From assembly GCA_034431935.1 (NCBI GenBank), contig DAOUCU010000007.1:1-39248 (forward strand): a stretch of 39,248 nucleotides of DNA, given 5' to 3'. Numbering within the stretch: position 1 is the first letter of the stretch; each line of letters begins with the position of its first letter. This DNA is from JBFMDU01 sp034431935. GTDB lineage: Bacteria > Chloroflexota > Dehalococcoidia > GIF9 > JBFMDU01. The notes under the pieces were generated by a model. It was given only the letters and a program-made list of their open reading frames with translations. It ran no database searches and had not been told where the DNA came from. The position numbers were made by a program, and so were the translations under genes. Positions 8,331 through 16,661 of the stretch are shown here, one piece after another.

Positions 8331-9518
8331 TTAGACCAGAGCACCTTTGGCGGCGACGACCTTGCAGGTTCCTTTACCATCGGTGACTTCCAAAACGTAT
8401 GCCGCAATGCCAATCTGGCCGCTGGCGTCAAACTTACCTATAGTGTTAGCGCCATCCCAGACCACCTCACGGATGGCCACCGCGAGCTTGACCCTGTCGT
8501 CAACCGTCCCGGCTTTCTCGAAAGACTTAAAAGCACGGATGGCGGCATCCCAGCCAAGACAGTATGACGCAACGTAGATTGATTCCGGCCCCTTGGCCTG
8601 AGTGATGTAACGGTTGTAAACCTTTCCGTCGTCAGTGGTGGCCACCGGGTTCCGGGTGGAGAGTATTCTCATACCAACCATGGCATCACCGAGGTTTCTG
8701 GCTATCTCCGGCGGGGCCACGGTGTCATCAATAAACCAGGTCACATTCAAGCCAACTTCCTTGGCCTGCTTAACGGCTGTAGCTACTTCGCCATAGTTAG
8801 GCATATAGACTGCATCCGGAGCAAGCCCCTTAAGCTTGGTCAGTATGGGGTAGAAATCGCTGGCACCGGGGGCGAAGTTATCCTCAAGAACAATGGTGCC
8901 GCCATACTTTGGCACCATCTCCTTTGCGGTGGCCTGCTTGGACTTGCCGAAGTCATTGGCGATGGCAAGTATGGCCACCTTATTCTTACCCTTCAAAGTA
9001 GCCATTGCGCCTTTCCAGAAGTCGTCCTTGGTCAAATTGTCATGGAAGTTACAGCGGTTAACATACTTGTAACCGGAAGTTGTCAGGGCCGGGTTGGCGG
9101 CATTCATTATCCAGGGCCACTTAGCCTCGTCAATTACCGGTGCCTGGGCCAGGACAACGTTGCTGAGACAGTCGCCGATGATAAACGGGACCTTCTCGAC
9201 TTCCATAAGGCGTTTTATTACGGAGACCCCTTCCTGAGGGTTGCTGTTGCTGTTAAGTTCGATAAACTCGATGGTGTACTTTCTGCCGGCAACGTTCATG
9301 CCGCCGAGTTCCTTGTTGTAGTAGTCACGGGCGAGTCGTGCCCCGTCGAGCAGCTCGCCGCCGAGTTTCCCACCAGGACCGCCGGTGGAGTAGGCAATCC
9401 CGATTTTCACAGATCCCGCTGGCGTTGCCGGTCCGGTCGAGCATGCCGAAAGAAATGGCACTGCGAACAGAGCTGCGATCGTTACAAAAAGTAGAGTGGT
9501 CTTCAGTTTTCGCACCAT
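8331..9518 (-). CDS. livK: Branched-chain amino-acid-type ABC transporter substrate-binding lipoprotein
   Basis: This 395-residue protein belongs to the LivK/Peripla_BP_6 family and captures a small ligand outside the membrane for the LivHMGF importer. It has a lipoprotein signal: basic MVRKLK, a hydrophobic segment and a lipobox LSAC with the acylated Cys at residue 26. The mature part begins with VKIGIAYSTGGPGG, then GARLARDYYNKELGG and the VPFIIGDCLSN region typical of type-1 binding folds. The reading frame extends 7 codons further up, but the ATG at 9518 has an excellent GGAGGTGACC ribosome-binding site. It is the last gene of the operon, 107 bp after livF, so a separate promoter or processing could raise its level. 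The ligand cannot be read from sequence. Amino acids, amides and urea are all known in this family. Confidence 0.92.
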   Translation of the reverse strand: MVRKLKTTLLFVTIAALFAVPFLSACSTGPATPAGSVKIGIAYSTGGPGGKLGGELLDGARLARDYYNKELGGMNVAGRKYTIEFIELNSNSNPQEGVSVIKRLMEVEKVPFIIGDCLSNVVLAQAPVIDEAKWPWIMNAANPALTTSGYKYVNRCNFHDNLTKDDFWKGAMATLKGKNKVAILAIANDFGKSKQATAKEMVPKYGGTIVLEDNFAPGASDFYPILTKLKGLAPDAVYMPNYGEVATAVKQAKEVGLNVTWFIDDTVAPPEIARNLGDAMVGMRILSTRNPVATTDDGKVYNRYITQAKGPESIYVASYCLGWDAAIRAFKSFEKAGTVDDRVKLAVAIREVVWDGANTIGKFDASGQIGIAAYVLEVTDGKGTCKVVAAKGALV

Positions 9519-9625
9519 GGTCACCTCCAATCTCGACATTAATTGACTATGATGTTGCCTATTTCACGAAAAAGTCTCTTATCCCATCTTAGCTGCCCTC
9601 CTGATAATCCGTGCTTTGACAAAAA

Positions 9626-10333
9626 TCAGTCAATGCCCAGATAGGCCTTTTTCACGCCATCGTTCTTCGCAAGCTCGACTGACCTTCCTTCCAGCACGAT
9701 TTTGCCGGTTTCGAGAACGTAGGCACGATGAGATATAGCCAGTGCCAGACTGGCGTTCTGTTCAACCAGCAGTATTGAAGTGCCGGTCTTATTGAGACCC
9801 TGCACAATCTTACCCAGTTGAAGTGACATCAAAGGAGACAGACCGAGTGTGGGTTCATCGAGTAACAGAAGTCTCGGGCGGCTCATCAGGGCACGAGCTA
9901 TGGCCATCATCTGTCGTTCGCCGCCGCTCAGCGTTCCCGCCATCTGTTTCTTTCGCTGTTCCAATACAGGAAAGAATCTGAAGACGGCATCCACGTCTTC
10001 CCTGATCTGTTTCGAGTTTTTCTGGATCCACGAGCCGAGCTGCAGGTGTTCATATACGGTCATATGGGGAAAGATGCGTCCCCGCTCGGGGATTTGTGAA
10101 ATGCCGAGGCGGACAATCTGGTCAGGCCGGAGCCCGGTAATACTCTTACCCTCAAATCTTATTTCCCCGGAAGTAATGGGGTTGAGACCGGAGATGGCCC
10201 GGAGCAAACTGGTCTTGCCGGCACCGTTGGAACCGATTACGGCGACTATTTCCCCTTTGTTTACGAGGAGGGAAACATCGGCCAGAATCCTCATCTGGGC
10301 GATTGAGACATTAAGATTTGTAACCTCAAGCAT
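9626..10333 (-). CDS. livF: Branched-chain amino-acid-type ABC transporter ATP-binding protein LivF
   Basis: LivF (235 aa) is one of the two ATPases that drive the importer from the cytoplasmic side. It has Walker A GSNGAGKT, the ABC signature LSGGERQMMAIARAL and Walker B LLLLDEPTLGLSP, followed by the switch segment ILLVEQNASLAL, all standard. The open frame extends 36 codons upstream into livG. The ATG at 10333 was chosen because MLEVTNLNVSI matches the family N-terminus and AGGGGT lies 8 nt upstream. The gene overlaps the livG stop by 8 bp, which suggests coupled translation. Confidence 0.95.
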   Translation of the reverse strand: MLEVTNLNVSIAQMRILADVSLLVNKGEIVAVIGSNGAGKTSLLRAISGLNPITSGEIRFEGKSITGLRPDQIVRLGISQIPERGRIFPHMTVYEHLQLGSWIQKNSKQIREDVDAVFRFFPVLEQRKKQMAGTLSGGERQMMAIARALMSRPRLLLLDEPTLGLSPLMSLQLGKIVQGLNKTGTSILLVEQNASLALAISHRAYVLETGKIVLEGRSVELAKNDGVKKAYLGID

Positions 10334-11096
10334 CCAGTTTGACCCCTGTTCCCAGATAGGCTTCCTGAACCTGAGGATTGGATGATACTTCGGCGGGTGT
10401 CCCCTCCGCAATCTTGGAGCCAAAATTGATGACGATGACACGGTCGCACAGGTTCATGATGACCCGCATATTGTGCTCAACAAGAAGTATGGTTACCCCG
10501 GTTTGCCGGATCTTGCGGATGACTTCCATCATCTCCGATACTTCCTCACCGCTGAGGCCGGAAACAACCTCATCGACAAGTATCATCTCGGGGCGGGTGG
10601 CCAGAGCGATTGCCAGCCCGAGTCGCTTGCGACCGAAGTGGGAAATGCTATTGCTGAGACGGTCTCTGTCCCCGGCCAGACCGAAAAAGTCGAGTATTTC
10701 AACCGCCTTTTCTCTGAGCTTGATTTCTTTTCTGTTATTACTCTGGCTGTAAGCGATTGCGTCCCAGAAATTTTCTCCGGTTTGAAGGTGCATACCGGTA
10801 AGGACGCTGTCAAGCACCGTGGCACGGGCAAACAGACTCGTTAACTGGAAGGTGCGGGTAAGACCAAGAGCGCTTATCTGATGGGGCTTCAGGCCAACAA
10901 TATTCCTGTCTTTGAATAGCACCTGTCCCTTTGGGGTGTAATAGCCGGTAATGCAGTTGATGGCCGTGCTTTTCCCCGATCCGTTGGGACCGATAAGCCC
11001 GATCAGTTCCCCGCTGTTCACTGAGAAGGAAAGGGCATTGACGGCAACCAGGCCGCCGAAGCTCATCGACATACCCCTTACATCGAGGATCTTCAT
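10326..11096 (-). CDS. livG: Branched-chain amino-acid-type ABC transporter ATP-binding protein LivG
   Basis: LivG (256 aa) is the partner ATPase of LivF. Walker A is GPNGSGKST, and the C-terminus carries the family EGTPAEVSSNPQVQEAYLG segment. Two motifs depart from the norm: the ABC signature reads ISHFGRKRLGLAIAL instead of an LSxGQ form, and Walker B reads ILVDEVVSG, with Val replacing the usual Pro after Glu. The catalytic Glu and the switch His (LLVEHNM) remain, so the subunit may still work, perhaps asymmetrically with LivF. The start overlaps the livM stop as ATGA, and the end overlaps livF. Confidence 0.93.
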   Translation of the reverse strand: MKILDVRGMSMSFGGLVAVNALSFSVNSGELIGLIGPNGSGKSTAINCITGYYTPKGQVLFKDRNIVGLKPHQISALGLTRTFQLTSLFARATVLDSVLTGMHLQTGENFWDAIAYSQSNNRKEIKLREKAVEILDFFGLAGDRDRLSNSISHFGRKRLGLAIALATRPEMILVDEVVSGLSGEEVSEMMEVIRKIRQTGVTILLVEHNMRVIMNLCDRVIVINFGSKIAEGTPAEVSSNPQVQEAYLGTGVKLDA

Positions 11097-12055
11097 CTGG
11101 CTTGCCTGCCGCGCTTGATACGGTTGCGAAGGCCATTATAAAGCGAGCGAAATATGGGTTCGAGCCCCTGCGGGATGAAGATTATTACCAGAACCAGTAT
11201 GACACCGTAGATCAGGATCTGGTAATGGCCGATCGTCCTTGAGAATTCGGGGAGCAAAACAAAGAATGTAGCCGCCAGCCCGGGGCCGATGAAAGACCCG
11301 GAGCCTCCAACGACAGTGTATACGAGCAAGTCAGCCGACTTGAGGAAGTGGGCCCAGTCAGGATAGACATATCTGAAGTAGTGGGCCATTACTGAGCCGG
11401 CAATACCGGCGATGAACGCACTGATAACAAAGGAAAGCGTCTTGTAGCGGGCAACGTTGATTCCGACCGACTTGGCAACGTCCTCATCCTCGCGTATGGC
11501 TATGAAGGCACGCCCGATATGAGAATGGATGATGCGGTAGAGTATGAAGTATACCAGTACCATAAGCAGCATGACGAAGACATAGGTAAACCTGACATCG
11601 GCGAACATCGGTGGTACCTTTATGATGCCGTACACGCCGCCGGTCATGCTCTCCCAGTTCTCGATAATCAGCCGGATAATTTCGGCGAAGCCGAAAGTCA
11701 CCATGGCAAAATAGACGCCGCGGAGCCTCAGTACCAAGAAGCCCATGAGAAAGGCTATGATGCCGGCGGTGACGCCGGCACAAATCATGCCTAACGGCCA
11801 CGGAATGCCCAGGTTTTTTACCAGGATAACTGACGTGTAGGCGCCGATAGCGTAGAAGGCAGCATGGCCAAGTGAAAGGAGACCGGTATAGCCCATCAGC
11901 AGATTATAACCGCCAGCCATCATCGCCCAGACAAATGAGAGTATCAGAAGATGTACTATGAAGGTGCTCTCGATAACGAAAGGAATAAGCACCCCAACAA
12001 TGAGCAGCAATATCAGAATGGCCGGTTTGATAAATTTTAATCGGCCCGGCCTCAT
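11093..12055 (-). CDS. livM: Branched-chain amino-acid-type ABC transporter permease LivM
   Basis: LivM (320 aa) is one of the two membrane permeases. It has about eight to nine hydrophobic segments and the family loop AGGYNLLMGYTGLLSLGHAAFYAIGAY (written here only as a landmark near residues 45-75, AGGYNLLMGYTG being the key part). Later comes AIREDEDVAKSVGINV, the cytoplasmic coupling segment, and GGSGSFIGPGLAA near the C-terminus. The ATG overlaps the livH stop (ATGA), and the stop overlaps the livG start in the same way. That chain of overlaps fits tightly coupled synthesis of the complex. Confidence 0.95.
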   Translation of the reverse strand: MRPGRLKFIKPAILILLLIVGVLIPFVIESTFIVHLLILSFVWAMMAGGYNLLMGYTGLLSLGHAAFYAIGAYTSVILVKNLGIPWPLGMICAGVTAGIIAFLMGFLVLRLRGVYFAMVTFGFAEIIRLIIENWESMTGGVYGIIKVPPMFADVRFTYVFVMLLMVLVYFILYRIIHSHIGRAFIAIREDEDVAKSVGINVARYKTLSFVISAFIAGIAGSVMAHYFRYVYPDWAHFLKSADLLVYTVVGGSGSFIGPGLAATFFVLLPEFSRTIGHYQILIYGVILVLVIIFIPQGLEPIFRSLYNGLRNRIKRGRQAR

Positions 12056-12924
12056 CTGGTGTAGCTCCCAAAGATACCCGTTGGCCGGACCAGAAGGACC
12101 AGAACCATGGCAGCGAAAAAGAAGAGGTCAGCCCAGTTGGCACCGATATAAGCGGTGACCATAACCTCACCGATGCCGAGCAAATAGGCGGCGGTAATGG
12201 CACCGGGCAGACTCATCATGCCACCAACAATGATGATGGCGAATCCCTTGAGAGATATGATCAAACCCATGTACGGGTCTATCGGGCGCATCTGGGCGAG
12301 AAAGACACCGGCAACCCCCGCCAGACCAACACTGATGATAAAGCCTATGCTGAGCATGTCGTCAACATTTATCCCCTGCAGGGCTGAGGCCTCGCTATCC
12401 TGCGAGACCGCGCGTAGGGCCCTTCCAATTTTGGTGCGGTACAGGAAAAACATAAGTAGCACGATAACTGCTGCGGCAAAAAAAGGAATAAGAAGACGGA
12501 TCAGGCTTAATTGGATGATACCAAGACTGACCGGATTGGCACCGAATGGGGCGAATACTGACTGGGATGTGCGACCGAAGAGCATGATAGCGATTTCCTC
12601 GACCACCAGCGCCAGCCCCACAGTAGCGATACCGGCGATCAGGAGGGGCAATTTCTTTTTGCGGGTCGGGCGGATAATGCCCTTTTCGATGGCATAGGCA
12701 AGTACGCCCAGGGCAAGAAAGCCTACGATGATGGAAACAAAGAAATTGGCGCCATACATGTTCATAATGAGAATGGTGATATAAGCACCGAGCATCGCCA
12801 GCTGGCCATGCGCGAAGTTGACGATGTCCATCATGCTGAGAATGATGACCAGGCCCATGGCAATGAGCACATAGATGGAACCCATCATAATGCCATTGGC
12901 CAACTGCTGAAGAAAGAAATCCAT
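12052..12924 (-). CDS. livH: Branched-chain amino-acid-type ABC transporter permease LivH
   Basis: LivH (290 aa) is the other permease and the first gene of the operon. Its N-terminus QLANGIMMGSIYVLIAMGL, followed by MDIVNFAHGQLAMLGAY, is diagnostic for LivH. The coupling segment is RALRAVSQDSEASALQGINV, and GGMMSLPGAITAAYLLG marks the C-terminal half. A TTG start 4 codons upstream is possible. The ATG at 12924 was chosen because the known family start lies there, although the nearest AGGG is 13 nt away. A strong promoter lies about 100 bp upstream. Confidence 0.94.
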   Translation of the reverse strand: MDFFLQQLANGIMMGSIYVLIAMGLVIILSMMDIVNFAHGQLAMLGAYITILIMNMYGANFFVSIIVGFLALGVLAYAIEKGIIRPTRKKKLPLLIAGIATVGLALVVEEIAIMLFGRTSQSVFAPFGANPVSLGIIQLSLIRLLIPFFAAAVIVLLMFFLYRTKIGRALRAVSQDSEASALQGINVDDMLSIGFIISVGLAGVAGVFLAQMRPIDPYMGLIISLKGFAIIIVGGMMSLPGAITAAYLLGIGEVMVTAYIGANWADLFFFAAMVLVLLVRPTGIFGSYTR

Positions 12925-13027
12925 TACTGAAAGCAAACCCTAATCATGAATTAGACACCTGGACAGGTGAACCTACCGGAGATGAATTCGGAAAGTGTGT
13001 GCCTGCAAGGCCCCAACCAAACGATTG

Positions 13028-13056
13028 TTTAGAGGCGATTATACATCACCTGTCAA
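13028..13056 (-). promoter_or_regulatory. Sigma-70 promoter of the liv operon
   Basis: The minus strand has a perfect TTGACA (13056-13051), a 17-bp spacer and TCTAAA (13033-13028). A second perfect -10-like TATAAT lies inside the spacer (13043-13038). Transcription would start near 13021, giving a leader of about 100 nt before livH. Confidence 0.6.
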
Positions 13057-13116
13057 GAGAATATCGCCAGCTGTGCCAGGGCATGGCGGATGCATGGCGC
13101 GTCAAGGCGCTGCCCC

Positions 13117-15129
13117 TCAAACTCCCTCCACAGGAACGGTAACGGTCAGCGTGGTCCCCTGGCCGGGCGCCGACCTTATCTCCAGCACCGCTCCAATCAG
13201 CCGGGCACGCTCCTGCATGCCGAGCAAACCGAGCTTACCGGTCCGCGGAAGCTCGCTGAGGCTTCGCGGCGCCTCAAAGCCCACGCCATTGTCGGCTACG
13301 GTAACCACCGTTTCTCTGGCCTTGAACTCCACCTTGACTTCTACCACCGTGGCCAGAGCATGCTTCACAATGTTCCTGAGTGCTTCCTGAATAATCCGGA
13401 AGAGCGCCACCTCCGTTGGCGGTGAAAACCGCCGCTCCACGCCGACCACCTCAAAGTCTACCTGTACCCTGCTGTTGCGCCGCAGTTCCTCCACCAGCCA
13501 TTCCACCGATGGTATGAGACCGAGGTCATCGAGAATTGAAGGTCTCAGGTCCCGGCTGAAGGCCCGGATCTCCTGCACTATATCACGGAGCCTTTCTCTG
13601 AGGTCCTTTAGAAATCCGGAGTCCATTTCAGCCGCCGCCGGGTTGCCCTGACAAAAGTTTTCAAGCTTATGAACGCTGGCGATCAGGTTCTGCAAAGTAC
13701 TGTCATGTAACTCCCGGGCGATACGCTTGCTTTCCTCCTCCTGTGCCTCGGTAATCTGCTGGACGTAATAGCGCATGTTCTCCTGCAAGCGCCGCTCGGT
13801 GGTGATATCGCGGGCGATATGCTGGAAAGCCGTTGGCTTTCCGTCCGAGGTAAGAAGATTGGTGGTCAGCTTGAGAATGACTTCGCTCCCGTCTTTCCTG
13901 ATTAATTTCTGCTCGTACGGCTGTTCCACGGTCTCGCCGCGTGCCAGCCTGTCCCGTATTTCTCTGGCCAGGGCCAGGCTTTCCGGCGGAATGAACTCAC
14001 GAACGTCTTTACCAACTATTTCGGCCCCATGCTGATAGCCGATAAGCTGGGCGGCAGCATCATTGGCGGCAATGTTCCTTCCGGACAGGTCCTGTACCCA
14101 GATGGCATCGTGTGCGTTCTCAAACAACTGGCGGTATCTTTCCTCAGAAAGGCGCAACTGCTCGACTATTCTGGCCTGTTCCTGATACAGCCGGGAGTTT
14201 TCCATGGCAATGCCAATCTGGTTGCCTACGGCGGCCAGCAGTTCGACTTCGGATGGGTCAAAATTGCGCTCTCGTCTGGTGCTAACGGCCAGCGTACCCA
14301 CTATCTTGCCCCGTGCCACCAGCGGGACGATGACTGTAGCTCTCAGCTTCTCATCACGAACTGCAAGATGCAACAGACGCGGGTCATCCGACAGATTGGC
14401 CGTGACGATCGGCTGGCCGGTCTCGGCAACCCGGCCACTCAACCCCTCGCCGACCTTGATGCCATCAATCGCCCTGACCACCACGCTGGTTAAGCCCTCC
14501 GCCCTGACGACCCTGAGTTCCTTTTTCTCCTCGTCCAGTGCGAAGATAATCACCACTTCGGCACGCATCATGCCCATGACCATGCTGATTCCCGTGCTCA
14601 GCACCTGCCCGAACTCGAGTGATTGTGAAAGCATGGCGGAAAACGCAGTGAACGTCGCCAGTTGTTTCTGCTGTTCGGTGCTTACCTTTATCTGAGAGCT
14701 CAGTTCCTCCTGCATCTGCTCTACCCGCTTCATCGCCATGCTCAGTTCCCGCCTCTGTTTCCTGCCGAAATTAAGCCACAGTGAGCTGGCAACACCTACG
14801 GCAGTGATTACCATGGTCTCAACCAGGGCATCAGAGCGATACTCGGAAAAGAGAAGCGCTCGCGGCATCATGACAGCAAATGCCGCCACCGTGGCAATGA
14901 GACCACCCCGGCGGCCGAAGACATAGTTGGCATAGACCGCCGGAAGCAGGTAGAGAATGCGCTCGATAGTGTGACGCTGCAGACCGATAAGTCCGGTGGG
15001 AATACCGGTCCGGTCGCCATAGTGACAAAGGGTAAGGATCAGGAAGGAAACGACTATCAGGACAAGGTGCCGGCGGTCCGACCCGCCGGCCTCCATGGAA
15101 ACGCTGGCAGACTTGCTGTCCGGGTCCAC
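13117..15129 (-). CDS. Membrane sensor histidine kinase (4 TM, GAF, PAS, HisKA_3, HATPase)
   Basis: This 670-residue NarX/DegS-class kinase signals to a NarL-type regulator. About four membrane helices occupy residues 21-118. A coiled coil, a GAF domain (about 155-310, ending GNQIGIAMENSRLYQEQ) and a PAS domain (about 325-445, from RYRQLFENAHDAIWVQD, ending with the PAC segment AFQHIARDITTERR) follow. The dimerisation domain has RIARELHDSTLQNL with the phosphorylated His at residue 475. The ATPase domain shows VADNGVGF and GLLGMQERA. The start is GTG, 2 bp after the stop of the regulator gene. Without a clear ribosome-binding site it probably depends on coupling. The signal is unknown. The gene lies directly upstream of the liv operon, so control of that importer is possible but unproven. 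Confidence 0.93.
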   Translation of the reverse strand: MDPDSKSASVSMEAGGSDRRHLVLIVVSFLILTLCHYGDRTGIPTGLIGLQRHTIERILYLLPAVYANYVFGRRGGLIATVAAFAVMMPRALLFSEYRSDALVETMVITAVGVASSLWLNFGRKQRRELSMAMKRVEQMQEELSSQIKVSTEQQKQLATFTAFSAMLSQSLEFGQVLSTGISMVMGMMRAEVVIIFALDEEKKELRVVRAEGLTSVVVRAIDGIKVGEGLSGRVAETGQPIVTANLSDDPRLLHLAVRDEKLRATVIVPLVARGKIVGTLAVSTRRERNFDPSEVELLAAVGNQIGIAMENSRLYQEQARIVEQLRLSEERYRQLFENAHDAIWVQDLSGRNIAANDAAAQLIGYQHGAEIVGKDVREFIPPESLALAREIRDRLARGETVEQPYEQKLIRKDGSEVILKLTTNLLTSDGKPTAFQHIARDITTERRLQENMRYYVQQITEAQEEESKRIARELHDSTLQNLIASVHKLENFCQGNPAAAEMDSGFLKDLRERLRDIVQEIRAFSRDLRPSILDDLGLIPSVEWLVEELRRNSRVQVDFEVVGVERRFSPPTEVALFRIIQEALRNIVKHALATVVEVKVEFKARETVVTVADNGVGFEAPRSLSELPRTGKLGLLGMQERARLIGAVLEIRSAPGQGTTLTVTVPVEGV

Positions 15130-15131
15130 GC

Positions 15132-15800
15132 TCAGTCGGTGGTTACCTGTTCCAGCTCAACCCAGCCCTTCTTGAGGGCGTGGATGATAGCTTCGGTGCG
15201 GGAACCGACCCCAAGCTTGTTGAAGATATTGCCGAGATGCGCTTCCACCGTGCGCACGCTGAGGACAAGCTCTTCGGCGATTTCTTTATTGCTCTTGCCC
15301 ATGGCGGCCAGCTTTAACACTTCCATTTCGCGCTCGGTAAGCAAGTCTGCCCCACGGGCCTCACCGCCACGGGCCGGAGTGCGGAACCTCTGCATCACCT
15401 TCCGGGCAACCGTCGGGTGAAGCACTGAATCGCCCCGGTGGACGGAACGGATAGCGCTGATAAGCTCCTGGCCGCTGACGTCCTTAAGCAAATAGCCAGC
15501 GGCCCCGGCCTCGAGAAGAGCAAAGATATACTGGTCATAGTCATAAGCGGTCAGAATCAGGATGGCCGTTGACGGTTTGGACTGTTTGATAAGTTTGGTG
15601 GCTTCAATGCCGTTGACCTTGGGCATCGCTACATCGAGGACGATAACATCAGGGCTAAGCCGGTTGACCATCTGCACCGCCTGCTCCCCGTCCCCGGCTT
15701 CACCCACCACCTCCAGATCCGACTCCTTGCTCAGAAGCTGTTTGATGCTTTCCCGGACGACCACGTGGTCTTCAGCCAGAATGACTCTAATTTTTTCCAT
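15132..15800 (-). CDS. NarL/FixJ-family response regulator
   Basis: This 222-residue transcription regulator is the partner of the downstream kinase. The receiver domain (1-120) has the acidic pair in LAEDH, the phosphorylated Asp56 in VIVLDVAMP, the conserved Thr in ILTAYDYDQY and the Lys in YLLKDVSG. The LuxR-type helix-turn-helix (about 150-210) reads LTEREMEVLKLAAMGKSNKE and then VRTVEAHLGNIFNKL. It starts at an ATG with AGGGAACGG upstream. An inverted repeat (15821-15838) sits in its leader. The first gene of a two-gene operon encodes the regulator and the second the kinase. Confidence 0.95.
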   Translation of the reverse strand: MEKIRVILAEDHVVVRESIKQLLSKESDLEVVGEAGDGEQAVQMVNRLSPDVIVLDVAMPKVNGIEATKLIKQSKPSTAILILTAYDYDQYIFALLEAGAAGYLLKDVSGQELISAIRSVHRGDSVLHPTVARKVMQRFRTPARGGEARGADLLTEREMEVLKLAAMGKSNKEIAEELVLSVRTVEAHLGNIFNKLGVGSRTEAIIHALKKGWVELEQVTTD

Positions 15801-15820
15801 AATTCACCGTTCCCTGAAAT

Positions 15821-15838
15821 TTCACGAGGAGGCGTGAA
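15821..15838. repeat. Inverted repeat upstream of the response regulator
   Basis: TTCACG and CGTGAA are separated by 6 bp, 21 bp before the regulator start. It could be an operator or a small leader hairpin. Its use is unknown. Confidence 0.35.
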
Positions 15839-15957
15839 CATCAGATACAGCAACAATACTGCGACAAACCCCTGTCTGTCGCGCCATCAAACGACCACAA
15901 CCCACTTCCGGGGCGTCTCGATATTTTGTTCGTAGCTACGGTACGGTCAGCGGCAAG

Positions 15958-16197
15958 CTAGGCGCCGTGAAGCGACCCCTTTTTCCCGGAACCCTCGTAC
16001 TTGAATGATACCTTGACCTTGGTCCGGTAGCTTACTACTTTGCCGTTATCAATCTGCATGTCCTGCTGGACAACTTCGGCAATGCGGAGGTCGCGCAGAG
16101 ACTTGGCGGCGGTGGCCACAGCAGTCGCAGCCGCATCCTCCCATGATTTAGTACTGGTCCCGATAATTTCAATCACCTTGTAAACACTGCCCGCCAT
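15958..16197 (-). CDS. Dodecin family flavin-binding protein
   Basis: This 79-residue protein matches dodecin, a hollow dodecamer that stores or buffers flavins. The family pattern is complete: VYKVIEIIGTSTKSWEDAA with the flavin-stacking Trp, a helix through AKSLRDLRIAEV, then the VQQDMQIDNGKVVSYRTKVK strand pair. It is about 10 residues longer than usual, with a Gly/Lys-rich C-terminal tail. The start has a strong AAAGGAGG ribosome-binding site and a good promoter 50 bp upstream. It is a single gene, divergent from folD. Confidence 0.93.
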   Translation of the reverse strand: MAGSVYKVIEIIGTSTKSWEDAAATAVATAAKSLRDLRIAEVVQQDMQIDNGKVVSYRTKVKVSFKYEGSGKKGSLHGA

Positions 16198-16246
16198 TGT
16201 AACCTCCTTTCGCTTTCCGGCAGAACCGGCCGGCTACCTGCCTACC

Positions 16247-16275
16247 ATCGTAACACCCGAACTTACCACAGTCAA
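16247..16275 (-). promoter_or_regulatory. Sigma-70 promoter of the dodecin gene
   Basis: The minus strand has TTGACT (16275-16270), a 17-bp spacer and TACGAT (16252-16247). Transcription would begin near 16240, leaving a leader of about 40 nt before the ATG. Confidence 0.65.
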
Positions 16276-16472
16276 CAGAGAAAACGGTCCCGGGCAAACC
16301 CGGACGAACCACCCGTTGACGAAGACAATTCACCATACGGCTTTAGCAATTGCTGTCAATCTCCACGAAAGCCGGCTAATCCGCACCAGGTACTGAAATT
16401 ACAATCGGCACCGAGCACCGGTTTGTCCAGTTGGAAGGGACTGATTAGGTAAAAATACTGACCTCCGGGGTA

Positions 16473-16500
16473 TTGCGTTTTGCGTCTTTTCCTTTATAAT
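16473..16500 (+). promoter_or_regulatory. Sigma-70 promoter of folD-fhs
   Basis: TTGCGT (16473-16478), a 16-bp spacer and a perfect TATAAT (16495-16500) precede folD by 160 bp. The start site would be near 16507. Confidence 0.5.
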
Positions 16501-16506
16501 GCGGTT

Positions 16507-16661
16507 TGGTAACCACGTAAGTGTTGTCCCTCAAGCGCTTCACCGGACTTACGGGCGTCTCAGGTATCACGCAACACGGGACGGATGAAATCAACGTCTG
16601 CCCCGTTTTGTTTACCATGAAAACAGGATTCCAATGACTGCCGTAAGGAGGGCAAACACCA
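16507..16661 (+). promoter_or_regulatory. Candidate attenuator/riboswitch leader of folD-fhs
   Basis: The 155-nt leader contains mutually exclusive pairings. GTAAGT (16517-16522) can pair with ACTTAC (16547-16552). GTGTTG (16521-16526) overlaps the first arm and can pair with CAACAC (16572-16577), and TCCC (16527-16530) with GGGA (16578-16581). Those right-hand arms overlap ACGGGACG (16576-16583), which can instead pair with CGT (16595-16597) and CCCGT (16602-16606), a hairpin followed by TTTTGTTT (16606-16613), an intrinsic-terminator shape. It fits neither the THF nor the ZTP riboswitch consensus as I know them. The fold was made by eye. Confidence 0.4.

Noticed and set aside
16507..16661. 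THF or ZTP riboswitch in the folD leader
   Set aside because: I looked for the conserved cores of both and did not find them. The leader is therefore reported only as an unassigned candidate.
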